From: DRPG01 sp964655065
GTDB taxonomy: Bacteria; Myxococcota_A; UBA796; GCA-2862545
Assembly: GCA_964655065.1 (NCBI GenBank)
Contig: CAZZLC010000010.1
Location: forward strand, 106,422-170,421
Length of the DNA: 64,000 nucleotides
Reading direction: 5' to 3'
In this document: in pieces, positions 49,110-57,154 of the stretch
Layout of the letters: the number at the start of each line of letters is the position of its first letter
How positions within the stretch are numbered: the first letter of the stretch is position 1
The notes under the pieces: generated by a model
The model's input: only the letters and a program-made list of their open reading frames with translations
The model's database searches: none
Told to the model about the DNA's origin: nothing
Made by a program: the position numbers and the translations under genes

Positions 49110-49598
49110 ATGAGCGACGACAACGTGACCTACCTGGCCGACGGCTTCGCCATCGAGTTCCCCGTCCGGGCGCTGGGCGTCCGGGTGAGGCCCGAGCTGA
49201 CCCTGCTGTGCGGCGCCATGTCGACCGTCGGAGCGTTCCTCGTGGCCGACCCGCTGCTCGCGGTGGCGCTGCTCGGGCCTGCCGTCGGGCTGTGGTGGGG
49301 CACCCAGCACGAGCACCTCGCGACCTTGACCTTGACCCACGACCGGCTCGCGTGCGAGACGCCACTCGGCCGTCGCTGGGCGGTGGCCATGCGCGAGATC
49401 CGGGACGTCGAGGTCTTCGACCGCGAGCTCGAGGTGCTCTTGTGGGGCGGTCAGCGCGTCCGGATGCCCGCTCCCGCTCCCGGGCGGCAGCTCACCTGGA
49501 TCGTTCGTCAGCTGCGTCAGCTCCGCGACGAAGCCGCGCGGTTTGCGCTCGAGATGGCGGAGCAGCGCGACCGGAGGCCTCGCTTCAGGCCGTCGTGA
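49110..49598 (+). CDS. Two-helix membrane protein with PH-like tail
   Basis: A 162-residue protein. After a short N-terminus, two hydrophobic segments (about residues 28-65, LTLLCGAMSTVGAFLVA and LLAVALLGPAVGLWWG) form a hairpin, followed by a beta-rich section (LATLTLTHDRLACETPLGRRWAVAMREIRDVEVF) that looks like a small PH domain, and a helical tail. Weakly like the bPH membrane proteins. It follows hflC by 76 bp, and its end overlaps the convergent aminotransferase by 14 bp. Confidence 0.55.
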   Translation: MSDDNVTYLADGFAIEFPVRALGVRVRPELTLLCGAMSTVGAFLVADPLLAVALLGPAVGLWWGTQHEHLATLTLTHDRLACETPLGRRWAVAMREIRDVEVFDRELEVLLWGGQRVRMPAPAPGRQLTWIVRQLRQLRDEAARFALEMAEQRDRRPRFRPS

Positions 49599-50745
49599 CG
49601 TGAACGTCGCGGAGCGCCTGCAGCGCGGCGGGCACGTCCCCGGGACGTCCGGCGTCCGATAGCGCGGCGCCCACCGCTTCGACCGTCTTGCGGAGAAGGT
49701 CGGGCTGCCGGGTGACGTAGCCCATGTGGCCGACGCGGATCGACGTGCCCTTGAGCTCGGGGTGCAGCGCCCCCGCGATCGCGATGCCGCGAGCCGCGAC
49801 CCGAGCGGGCAGGTCCGCGCCGACACCTACCGGCAGGTGGAGGGCGGACAGGGTGTTCGCCGCGACATCGTCCGGCGGAACCAGCGTGAGCCCCAGGTGC
49901 GACCAGGCCCGGCGCAAGGCGCGCGCCGCGGACGCGTGGCGGGCGAACACCTCGTCGAGCCCCTCGGCCAGCAGCTCGTCGAGCGACGCCGCCAGGCCGG
50001 GGATCAGCCCGGTGGCTGGTGTCGCGAAGTAGCTCGGCCGCCCCGCCTCGTAGGCCGCCATGATCGGAATCCAGCGCTCGAAGTCCATGTACATCGGCGG
50101 GGGCGTCACGAGCCGCTCTCTCGCCTCGAGAGCGCGGGGGCCCGCCACGAGCAGGGCGAGGCCCGGCGGCGCGCCCACGGCCTTCTGCGACCCCGTGAGG
50201 GCCAGGTCGATGCCCCAGTCCGCCTGGTCGAGCCGCTCCGCGGCGGTCGCGCACACCCCGTCGACCACCACGAGGGCGCCGTGCGCTCGACCGAGCTCGG
50301 CGATGCCCCGGACGTCGGACCGCACGCCGCTCGACGTGTCGACGTGGGTGACGAACAGGGCGTTGGGTCGGCGCCGTTCCAGCGCGTGCGCCACGTCGTC
50401 GAGGGAGACCGTCTGGCCGACCTCCGCCGTGACGCGCGTGACGTTGACCCCGCGGATCTCGCAGATGCGGGCCATGCGCTCGCCGAAGACGCCGAGGTCG
50501 ACGACGACCGCGGTGTGTCCCGGGTCGAGGAGGTTGGTGACCGCCATCTCCATCGCGAGCGTGCCGCTGCCCGCGATCACGAAGGGCTGATGGTCGGCGT
50601 CGGCTCGCCACACCCGACGCATCGCGCCGAGGGCGTGGCCGAACCGTTCGATCAACGCCGGATCGGTGTGCGACGGCGGTGGCGCGGTGAGCGTGGCCTT
50701 GACGGCGGGCGACAGCTCGATCGGACCGGGGATCATCAGCAGCAA
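49585..50745 (-). CDS. Class V aminotransferase (serine-pyruvate/alanine-glyoxylate type)
   Basis: A 386-residue pyridoxal-phosphate enzyme. The family N-terminus MIPGPIELSP is present, with the glycine-rich cofactor loop IAGSGTLAMEM, FVTHVDTSSG and LVVVDGVC (Asp for the pyridine nitrogen), then the Schiff-base Lys188 in LTGSQKAVGAPPG and the RVGHMGY segment near the end. The family transfers amino groups from serine, alanine or phosphonates to glyoxylate or pyruvate; the substrate is not resolved. The TTG at 50745 has GGAGGT four to five bases upstream; the ATG three codons later is the alternative. Confidence 0.88.
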   Translation of the reverse strand: MLLMIPGPIELSPAVKATLTAPPPSHTDPALIERFGHALGAMRRVWRADADHQPFVIAGSGTLAMEMAVTNLLDPGHTAVVVDLGVFGERMARICEIRGVNVTRVTAEVGQTVSLDDVAHALERRRPNALFVTHVDTSSGVRSDVRGIAELGRAHGALVVVDGVCATAAERLDQADWGIDLALTGSQKAVGAPPGLALLVAGPRALEARERLVTPPPMYMDFERWIPIMAAYEAGRPSYFATPATGLIPGLAASLDELLAEGLDEVFARHASAARALRRAWSHLGLTLVPPDDVAANTLSALHLPVGVGADLPARVAARGIAIAGALHPELKGTSIRVGHMGYVTRQPDLLRKTVEAVGAALSDAGRPGDVPAALQALRDVHVTTA

Positions 50746-50783
50746 GCGACCTCCACCGGAGTGCCGTAATCTGCTGATCGCGG

Positions 50784-51722
50784 TCAGTTGGGCCGGATGA
50801 GCTGCTCGAGGACCGAGAGGAACGCCGAGGGCGGCATGAACTGGAGCTGCCCGTCATCGTAGTCGGCAGGCAGCGCGTCGATCTGGCCAGGCCGCCACCA
50901 GAACAGCTCGGGCGTGATGGACCCGGGACCCTGGGCGTGCATCTCGATGGCCATCGGAGCCATGCGGGCGACCGCGTCGACGACCTCGGGGCCAACGATT
51001 GGGTGGTAGAGCAGGGCGTGGCGATGGGGGACCGCGACGATGGCGCCGAACAGTGTCACCGGCTCGACCCAGCCGTCGAGGCACAAGAGCTGGGACGCCG
51101 TGAACAGGCTGTCGCCGATGAGCGCCGACACGATGATGTCGTCGGGCAGGACCTGGTCGGTACGCTCGAGATCGGGGTCGTCGCGGACGTTGGCCACGGC
51201 CGGCGCCCAGAGCTCGTCGAGGGTCACCCCCCAGGAGTCGAGCGACGACGCGGGGACCGTGGCGACGATGCGCGGCAGGTCGAAGCAGAGCACCGCGAGG
51301 AGCTCCGGGGCGACCTCGCGCACGATCAAGTTGTCGCGGGCATCGGCGAGCGTGCTCGCCGGGTAGAGCCGGAGCTTGAGGTGAGGCAGCGCGGCCTGGA
51401 GGTCGGCGTTCCACAGGTCCATGAGCTCGCGGTCCGAGCGGCCGGCGAACAGGGCGTCGAAGTGGCCGGCGATGATGTCGGCGAACTCGGTGACGTGGCT
51501 CTGGTGGCAGAGCTGGGCCAGATTCTTGAGCCCGAAGCGCTCCTCACCGTCGTCCTCGTCGGACTCGACCCACACGAGCCCGTCGTGCAGCCGGTAGTTG
51601 AGGCCGCGACGCGTGAGGTCGGCCTCTACGGCGAGCTGGAAGTGCTCCAGCTCGGCGGCGGAGAAGAACGGCGCCCAGTCGTGAGCGGGGGCATCGTGAT
51701 CCGAGAACTTTCGCCACGCCAT
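50784..51722 (-). CDS. DUF1444-like protein
   Basis: A 312-residue cytosolic-looking protein with no signal peptide. It has the layout of DUF1444 (YtpQ-like) proteins: an N-terminal sandwich domain, LKLRLYPASTLADARDNLIVREVAPELLAVLCFDLP in the middle and the downstream AIVAVPHRHALLYHP strand. No catalytic motif is apparent. It lies 38 bp upstream of the aminotransferase on the same strand and is divergent from the MDR gene. The family call is by overall pattern and is tentative. Confidence 0.5.
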   Translation of the reverse strand: MAWRKFSDHDAPAHDWAPFFSAAELEHFQLAVEADLTRRGLNYRLHDGLVWVESDEDDGEERFGLKNLAQLCHQSHVTEFADIIAGHFDALFAGRSDRELMDLWNADLQAALPHLKLRLYPASTLADARDNLIVREVAPELLAVLCFDLPRIVATVPASSLDSWGVTLDELWAPAVANVRDDPDLERTDQVLPDDIIVSALIGDSLFTASQLLCLDGWVEPVTLFGAIVAVPHRHALLYHPIVGPEVVDAVARMAPMAIEMHAQGPGSITPELFWWRPGQIDALPADYDDGQLQFMPPSAFLSVLEQLIRPN

Positions 51723-51806
51723 GGGTCCCCCAGCTGCTGACGTTCAGCGTTGTATCCGCCCAGGTGGCGCGACGCCGTAAAGTGGCCACTCGACCCTGGA
51801 GTCCCG

Positions 51807-52820
51807 ATGCCCCGACAGTGGCAGGTCAACCCCGCATTCGGAAGCTCGAACCTGAACCTCGTCGACTTCGACCCCCCAGCCCCCCCGCCGCCGGGTCACG
51901 CGACGGTCGACGTGGCGGCCTGGTCCATCAACTACCGGGACCACCTGATGGTCGAAGGCCAGTACGACCCGCGGCTCGCCTTTCCCTTCGTGCCGCTGTC
52001 GGACGCGGCGGGCACCGTGGTCGAGGTCGCGACCGACGTCGCGCTGTCGCCAGGAGATCGGGTGGTCCCCATCTTCAGCCCCACCTGGCAGGCCGGTCCG
52101 CCCGACCTCGACGCGGTGCGCAAGACCCGCGGGGGTCCCGTGCCCGGGGTCGCCGCGACGCACCTGACCCTGCCCGAATCCGAGCTCGTGCGGATTCCCG
52201 ACCACCTCACGCTCACCGAGGCCGCCACGGTACCTTGCGCCGCGGTCACCGCCTTCCGGGCGCTCGTGGAGCTCGGCGGGCTGCAGGCGGGCCAGCGGGT
52301 GCTCGTGCTCGGCTCGGGAGGCGTGGCGTCGTGGGCGCTCGTGCTCGCGAAGGCGCTCGGGGCCGACGTCATGGCCACCACGTCGTCGTCCGCGAAGGCG
52401 TCGCGGCTCGAGGCGCTCGGGGCCGACGTGGTCGTGCGCTACGACGAGGAGCCGCGGTGGGGTCGGGCGGCTCGCAGGTGGGCGGGACCCGAAGGCGTCG
52501 ACCTCGTCATCGAGGTCGGGGGGGCAGGCACCTTGGCCCAGTCGCTCGACGCCACGCGGCCCGGCGGCACGGTGGCCGTGATCGGCGTCGTGGCGGGGGG
52601 GACCTCCGAGCTCTCGGTGCTGCCGATTCTCATGAAGGAGATTCGGGCCCAGGGCGTGTTCGTGGGTTCACGGGCGAGCACCGAGGCCACGCTAGCGTGC
52701 ATCGGCGAGCACGAGCTCCGTCCGGCGCTCGATTCGACCATGGCGTTCGAGGACCTGCCGGCGGCCTTCGCGCGGATGGCGAGCGGCCGCCACTTCGGCA
52801 AGATCGCACTCGAGCTCTGA
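51807..52820 (+). CDS. Zinc-free medium-chain alcohol dehydrogenase/quinone oxidoreductase
   Basis: A 337-residue MDR-superfamily enzyme using NAD(P)H. The GroES-like N-terminal part holds AAWSINYRDHLMVEGQY and the PLSDAAGTVVEV segment. The Rossmann part holds VLGSGGVASWALVLAKALG followed by ATTSSSAKASRL. Cys and His ligands for catalytic and structural zinc are absent, which places it with the zinc-independent quinone oxidoreductase-like group. The substrate is unknown. ATG with GGAG six bases upstream; the open frame reaches 51750, but that extension lacks family similarity. It ends three bases before the convergent DUF151 gene. Confidence 0.88.
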   Translation: MPRQWQVNPAFGSSNLNLVDFDPPAPPPPGHATVDVAAWSINYRDHLMVEGQYDPRLAFPFVPLSDAAGTVVEVATDVALSPGDRVVPIFSPTWQAGPPDLDAVRKTRGGPVPGVAATHLTLPESELVRIPDHLTLTEAATVPCAAVTAFRALVELGGLQAGQRVLVLGSGGVASWALVLAKALGADVMATTSSSAKASRLEALGADVVVRYDEEPRWGRAARRWAGPEGVDLVIEVGGAGTLAQSLDATRPGGTVAVIGVVAGGTSELSVLPILMKEIRAQGVFVGSRASTEATLACIGEHELRPALDSTMAFEDLPAAFARMASGRHFGKIALEL

Positions 52821-52822
52821 AG

Positions 52823-53374
52823 CTAGAGCGCCTGGTGCGGGTCGTCGGCGTCGGGGGCTTCCTCGGTCGGCGCGTGGAAGGGCTCTTCGCCAGCTTTCAG
52901 GGCCATCTGCTCGATGACGTGGTCGGCGAAGTAGATCGGTAGGCCGCGTCCGAGTGCGATCGCGATGGAGTCCGAGGCGCGCGCGTCGAGCGTGTGCTGC
53001 TTCTTGCGTCGGGTCTCCACCGTCACGCGGGCCACGTAGACGTCGGAGCGGACGTCGTCGACCCGGACCTCCACCACCGAGGTCTGCGAGAATCCGATGA
53101 TCTCGTCGAAGAGGTCGTGGGTGAGCGGCCGCTCGAACTTCTGGCGTTCGTGGCGCAGGAAGATCGTTCGGCCCTCGGACGGGCCGACCACCATGTGCAG
53201 GACGTGCTCCTCAGCCTCGTCCGTGAGGACGACCACCGCGCCCGTGGGCAGCGGAAAGACGCCCTTGACGACCATCTCCGAAAAGCCTTCCGGCGGCCCC
53301 TCCTTCGCACGGCGCTTCTTCTTGCCGGCAAGGGAAGGCTGGACGACGATCAAGGCCGCTAGCAACCAGAGCAT
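52823..53374 (-). CDS. Secreted bifunctional-nuclease-family (DUF151) protein
   Basis: A 183-residue protein with a DUF151/BFN domain (about residues 28-155): the SEMVVKGVFPLPTGAVVVLTDE strand, HDLFDEIIGF helix and the signature TLDARASDSIAIALGRGLPIYFADHV. Characterised BFN proteins are reported as nucleases and are mostly intracellular. Here a clean N-terminal signal sequence (MLWLLAALIVVQPSLAG) followed by KKKRR suggests export. The C-terminal 25 residues are acidic. Confidence 0.82.
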   Translation of the reverse strand: MLWLLAALIVVQPSLAGKKKRRAKEGPPEGFSEMVVKGVFPLPTGAVVVLTDEAEEHVLHMVVGPSEGRTIFLRHERQKFERPLTHDLFDEIIGFSQTSVVEVRVDDVRSDVYVARVTVETRRKKQHTLDARASDSIAIALGRGLPIYFADHVIEQMALKAGEEPFHAPTEEAPDADDPHQAL

Positions 53375-53461
53375 TGTCTGAGCGTACTCCCGGAATCGGC
53401 GACCGCAAAACCGTTTCTGGACGGGACCGCGGGCGCCCGAGCTCGCCTCACGTCCGCCGGA

Positions 53462-54853
53462 TCATCGACGCACCCGAGCGGTCAGGCCGTCCTCGAGCAC
53501 CTCGTCGAGGACCACGACTCCGCCGTCGATGTGGTCGAAGGGGTCGAAGGCGGCCTCGACGGTGCGGACCAGCTCCCCAGTCGCGTCGAAGACGTCGACC
53601 TCGACGCGCTCCGTGCCCAGCGCGGGCTGGCGGATGCGGACGGTGCCCGAGGTGAGCACCGTGCCCGAACCGTCGACGTAGAGGCGGGTGACCTCGAACG
53701 GCTGGCTCCGCTCGAACTCGCGGAGCTCCAGGATGCGGTCGTGGAGCAGTCCGAAGTTGTAGTCCGAGATCCAGATGGGGTCGCAGTAGCTCATCATGTC
53801 GTGGCGCTCGGGCGGCCGGAGCTCGTCGCTGACGAGGCTGTAGCCCCACACGCCGAGCTCCGCGTCCTCGTAGGGGTACTCGCGGTCCACGTTGGAGGCG
53901 CTGCCGCAGGGGGCGTGGCGGAGGCCGTGGGAGTGGCCGACCTCGTGGACCAACGTGCCCACCACCGTCTCCGGAAAGCCCAACCCCACCGACCCGCGCG
54001 GGAAGTCTTCGGCCAGGGTCGCGAGCGTAGCCAGCCCCAGGATGCACCCACGGCGGCAAAACTGCTGAATGGAGGGCGCGGGGTCGAACACGCCATAGTA
54101 GTAGGTGTTGACCGGATCGCCCGAGGTGGCAGCCCGATTGCCGATCGTGCCGAGGATGGAGCCCCACCCGGCGCCCCCGGGACTGATCTGCTCGAACCAG
54201 TCGAGCGGGTCCTCGACCCGGACCGTGACGTCGCTCGTGGGGTACAGCGCGTACATCGCGTCGCGGATCTCGTTGACGCGCCGGGGGGTCAGGTCGGGCA
54301 CGCGGCCCGAGCCATCGGCCTGGTAGCGGATGGGCACGATCACCAGGGTGAGCGGCGACGTGGGGCGCGCGTTGAGGCTCGTGATGTCGATCCGCGAGTC
54401 GAAGACGGCGTCCTCCTCGAGCCCGCCGCGACGCCGACGGTCGGCCTCGCGCAGCTCGAAGCGGAACTCCGTGCCCTGCGTGATCTGGTCGCCGCTGAGG
54501 CGGAAGTTGATGCTGGAGGGCAGGGACTCGGTCTGCGAGATGCCGTCGATGAACGCCGTCTCGGTCAGCGTCTCCACCACCGTGCCTTCGAGGTCGCGCA
54601 GCTCGAGGACGCCGGTGAGGTCCCGGGCCTCGAACTCGTCGATGACGTTGACGTAGAAGCGGAGCAGGCCGTCGCGCCCGGCGAGCACGGGCACCTTTCG
54701 GCGCACGTCCTGCCCCTGCCGATAGATGACGTTGTCGACGCCCTGCATGATGCCCACGCGAAAGACCGTTGCGCCACGCGCATAGTCGCCGTACTCCGGC
54801 CTCTCCGAGCTGCAGGCCGCGAGCAGGGCTCCGCCGATCAACGTCCAACGCAC
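53462..54853 (-). CDS. Metzincin-like zinc metalloprotease lipoprotein
   Basis: A 463-residue secreted protein with signal peptide and lipobox LLAAC (GGALLAACSSE). A beta-rich N-terminal part (about 25-160) precedes a protease region with the zinc signature HEVGHSHGLRH (near residues 302-312), which is HExxHxxGxxH, and a downstream Met-turn candidate DMMSYCDP. A C-terminal beta domain follows (TRLYVDGSGTVL, ERVEVDVFDATGELV). Cysteines near the active site may form disulfides. The overall design resembles M66/M12-like secreted peptidases. The GTG has GGAGG six bases upstream. Confidence 0.83.
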   Translation of the reverse strand: MRWTLIGGALLAACSSERPEYGDYARGATVFRVGIMQGVDNVIYRQGQDVRRKVPVLAGRDGLLRFYVNVIDEFEARDLTGVLELRDLEGTVVETLTETAFIDGISQTESLPSSINFRLSGDQITQGTEFRFELREADRRRRGGLEEDAVFDSRIDITSLNARPTSPLTLVIVPIRYQADGSGRVPDLTPRRVNEIRDAMYALYPTSDVTVRVEDPLDWFEQISPGGAGWGSILGTIGNRAATSGDPVNTYYYGVFDPAPSIQQFCRRGCILGLATLATLAEDFPRGSVGLGFPETVVGTLVHEVGHSHGLRHAPCGSASNVDREYPYEDAELGVWGYSLVSDELRPPERHDMMSYCDPIWISDYNFGLLHDRILELREFERSQPFEVTRLYVDGSGTVLTSGTVRIRQPALGTERVEVDVFDATGELVRTVEAAFDPFDHIDGGVVVLDEVLEDGLTARVRR

Positions 54854-55021
54854 GTGCTACCTCCAAGCTGCCATGTACGGATGTGCGAGCCAACGTGACG
54901 TCAGGGTTCTGTCGATCCTGTCCGAACGCTCGTTTTCGACCGTCTGCCGAGGATCTCGGGTGGGCCCTGGCGAAGCGCCGACGAGTAGGCCATATGCGAA
55001 GGCGAACGACAGGGGACCCCC

Positions 55022-55633
55022 ATGACGGCACCGAGCGACGAGCGCATCAAGGCGATCCGCGCCACCCTCGAGCAGCAGCGGGAGCGGCTCGCCGCTCTCG
55101 ACCCGAAGCACCCCGCCCTCGCCGCTCTGGATCTGGCGGAGCTCGCGTTCAAGACGTCGTCGTTCGACCCCTCGGCGCTCATCGACACCGCAAAGCGGCT
55201 CGAAGAGGAGGGTCGCTTCGACCTCGCGGCCGAGTTCTACCGCGAGGTGGTCAAGGTCGAGCCGCACCGGCCGCGCGGGTGGACGAACCTCGGGGAGGTC
55301 CGCCGCAAGCTGAGCCAGTGGGATCTCGCGCTCGACGCCTACAACCACGCCCTCGAGCGCGACGGCGACTACGTGCCCGCCCTGGCCGGCAAGGCCGAGG
55401 CGCTGCGCATGGTGGGGCGTCTTCGCGAGAGCCTGGCGCCGTTCAGGGCGGTGCTCAAGCAGTCGCCCGATCATCTGTTCGCGGTCCAGGGCCTCGCCGC
55501 CGCGCTCTCCGAGCTCGGCCAGCCTCGCGAGGCGCTGCCCCACTGGGAGCACGCGCTCGAGCTGCGTCCCGAGAGCGGGTTTGCCAGCGACGGGCTCGCT
55601 CGCTGTCACGAGCTGCTCGCCGAGAACCCCTGA
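55022..55633 (+). CDS. TPR-repeat protein
   Basis: A 203-residue soluble protein. After a helical N-terminus (about 1-45) come four TPR-type repeats: PSALIDTAKRLEEEGRFDLAAEFYREVVKVEP, GWTNLGEVRRKLSQWDLALDAYNHALER, ALAGKAEALRMVGRLRESLAPFRAVLKQSP and GLAAALSELGQPREALPHWEHALELRP. It likely mediates protein-protein contacts. It lies 25 bp upstream of the MBOAT gene and may be cotranscribed. ATG follows GGGGACCCCC, a poor ribosome site. Confidence 0.82.
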   Translation: MTAPSDERIKAIRATLEQQRERLAALDPKHPALAALDLAELAFKTSSFDPSALIDTAKRLEEEGRFDLAAEFYREVVKVEPHRPRGWTNLGEVRRKLSQWDLALDAYNHALERDGDYVPALAGKAEALRMVGRLRESLAPFRAVLKQSPDHLFAVQGLAAALSELGQPREALPHWEHALELRPESGFASDGLARCHELLAENP

Positions 55634-55658
55634 CCGCGGCGGCCATTAAGCTCTTGCC

Positions 55659-57095
55659 ATGTCGTTCGTCCAGGTCGAGTTCGTCGCCTTCTTCGCCGCC
55701 GTGTTCGTGGCGTACTGGACGCTGTCGAGCCTCCGGGACTCCGAGCGCGCCCGGCGCGGGCAGAACTTGCTGCTGGTGGTGGCGTCGGCCGTCTTCTACG
55801 GGTGGATCCACCCGTGGTTCTGCGTCTTGCTGCTCGGCTCCGCGCTGCTCGACTACACCGCGGCGCGGGTCATCGCCAGGTGGCCGGGCTGGCGGGATGC
55901 CGCGCTGGTCGCGTCGATCGGCGGCAACCTGCTCGTGCTCGGGTACTTCAAGTACTTCAACTTCTTCGTGGGCAACGTGGCCGCGGTGTTCGCCGCCACC
56001 GGGGTCGACGCCGACCTGACGTTGCTCGACATCATCCTGCCCGTCGGCATCTCGTTCTACACGTTCCAGACGCTCTCCTACACGATCGACGTCTACCGCG
56101 GGGACATCGAGGCCCGGGAGAGCCTGCTGGACGTGCTGGTGTTCGTCGGGTTCTTCCCGCAGCTCGTGGCGGGTCCCATCGAGCGGGCGGCGGACCTCCT
56201 CCCCCAGGTGGAGCGGCCCCGAGGGTTCGACCTCTCGCGGGTGCTCGACGGGCTCACGCTCGCGCTGTGGGGGGCGGTGCAGAAGCTGTGCATCGCGGAC
56301 ACGCTCGCGCCCTACATCGACAAGGTGTTCCTGCTCGAGGAACCACCGGGGCCGCTGTTGTGGGCGGCGGCGCTCGGCTTCACGGTGCAGCTGTACGCCG
56401 ACTTCTCGGGGTACACCGACATCGCGCGCGGCACCGCGCGAATGCTGGGGTTCGAGCTCTCGGAGAACTTCCGGAGTCCCTACCTGGCCGCGACCACGCC
56501 GGAGTTCTGGCAGCGGTGGCACATCACGCTGTCGCGCTGGATTCGCGACTACGTGCTGGTGCCGCTGGTGGCCGGGGCGCGGCGGGTGACGCGGGGGCGG
56601 ATGATCGCGGCGGTCACGCTCACCTTCGTGCTGGTGGGGCTGTGGCACGGGGCGCGGTGGAACTTCGTGCTGTTCGGGCTGTTCCACGCGGTGGCGATCT
56701 CGGTGTACACGCTGGGCGATCAGGCGTTCCCGCAGCTGCGTCGGTGGTGGTGGGCGCGGCCACTCGCGATCGCCGTGCACTTCGTCGCGGTGGGCGTCGT
56801 GGGGGCGATGATCTTCCGGGAGTCGAGGCTCGACCGGATCGTGAGCCACCTGCAGACGTCGCCGTGGTCGGGGACGCTGGACGACTTCGTCGCGGCGTCG
56901 GTGGTGTTGGGGATGACGGCGGCGGTGGCGGTGCCGTTCTCGCTGGGGCACTTCGTGACCCGGTACGTCGCACCGGGGCTGCGGGGGTCGCGGTGGGCAG
57001 CGCCGCTGCAGACGACGGCGTGGGCGGTCTTCGCGGTGGCGCTATTCGTGTTCTACCGGGTCGGCCGGAGCGACTTCATCTATTTCCAGTTCTGA
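55659..57095 (+). CDS. MBOAT O-acyltransferase (AlgI/DltB-like)
   Basis: A 478-residue membrane protein with about 11-12 helices. MBOAT hallmarks: LPVGISFYTFQTLSYTIDVYRG, GPIERA, LYADFSGYTDIARGTARMLG and FWQRWHITLSRWIRDYV, with the second catalytic His in GLWHGARWNF. Enzymes of this group move acetyl or similar groups onto polysaccharides or teichoic-type polymers on the outer face of the membrane. The partner SGNH/AlgJ-like protein normally adjacent is not present here, so the acyl acceptor is unknown. Confidence 0.92.
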   Translation: MSFVQVEFVAFFAAVFVAYWTLSSLRDSERARRGQNLLLVVASAVFYGWIHPWFCVLLLGSALLDYTAARVIARWPGWRDAALVASIGGNLLVLGYFKYFNFFVGNVAAVFAATGVDADLTLLDIILPVGISFYTFQTLSYTIDVYRGDIEARESLLDVLVFVGFFPQLVAGPIERAADLLPQVERPRGFDLSRVLDGLTLALWGAVQKLCIADTLAPYIDKVFLLEEPPGPLLWAAALGFTVQLYADFSGYTDIARGTARMLGFELSENFRSPYLAATTPEFWQRWHITLSRWIRDYVLVPLVAGARRVTRGRMIAAVTLTFVLVGLWHGARWNFVLFGLFHAVAISVYTLGDQAFPQLRRWWWARPLAIAVHFVAVGVVGAMIFRESRLDRIVSHLQTSPWSGTLDDFVAASVVLGMTAAVAVPFSLGHFVTRYVAPGLRGSRWAAPLQTTAWAVFAVALFVFYRVGRSDFIYFQF

Positions 57096-57154
57096 CGGGC
57101 GCCGGGTGCGTGCCGTCGGTGGGCGTTCGGGTGAGTCGCTGGGGCGGCCCTACG

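Noticed and set aside
55455..56951. A 498-codon minus-strand frame opposite the MBOAT gene.
   Set aside because: His/Arg/Glu/Gln-rich translation without domain; the MBOAT motifs on the plus strand are complete.
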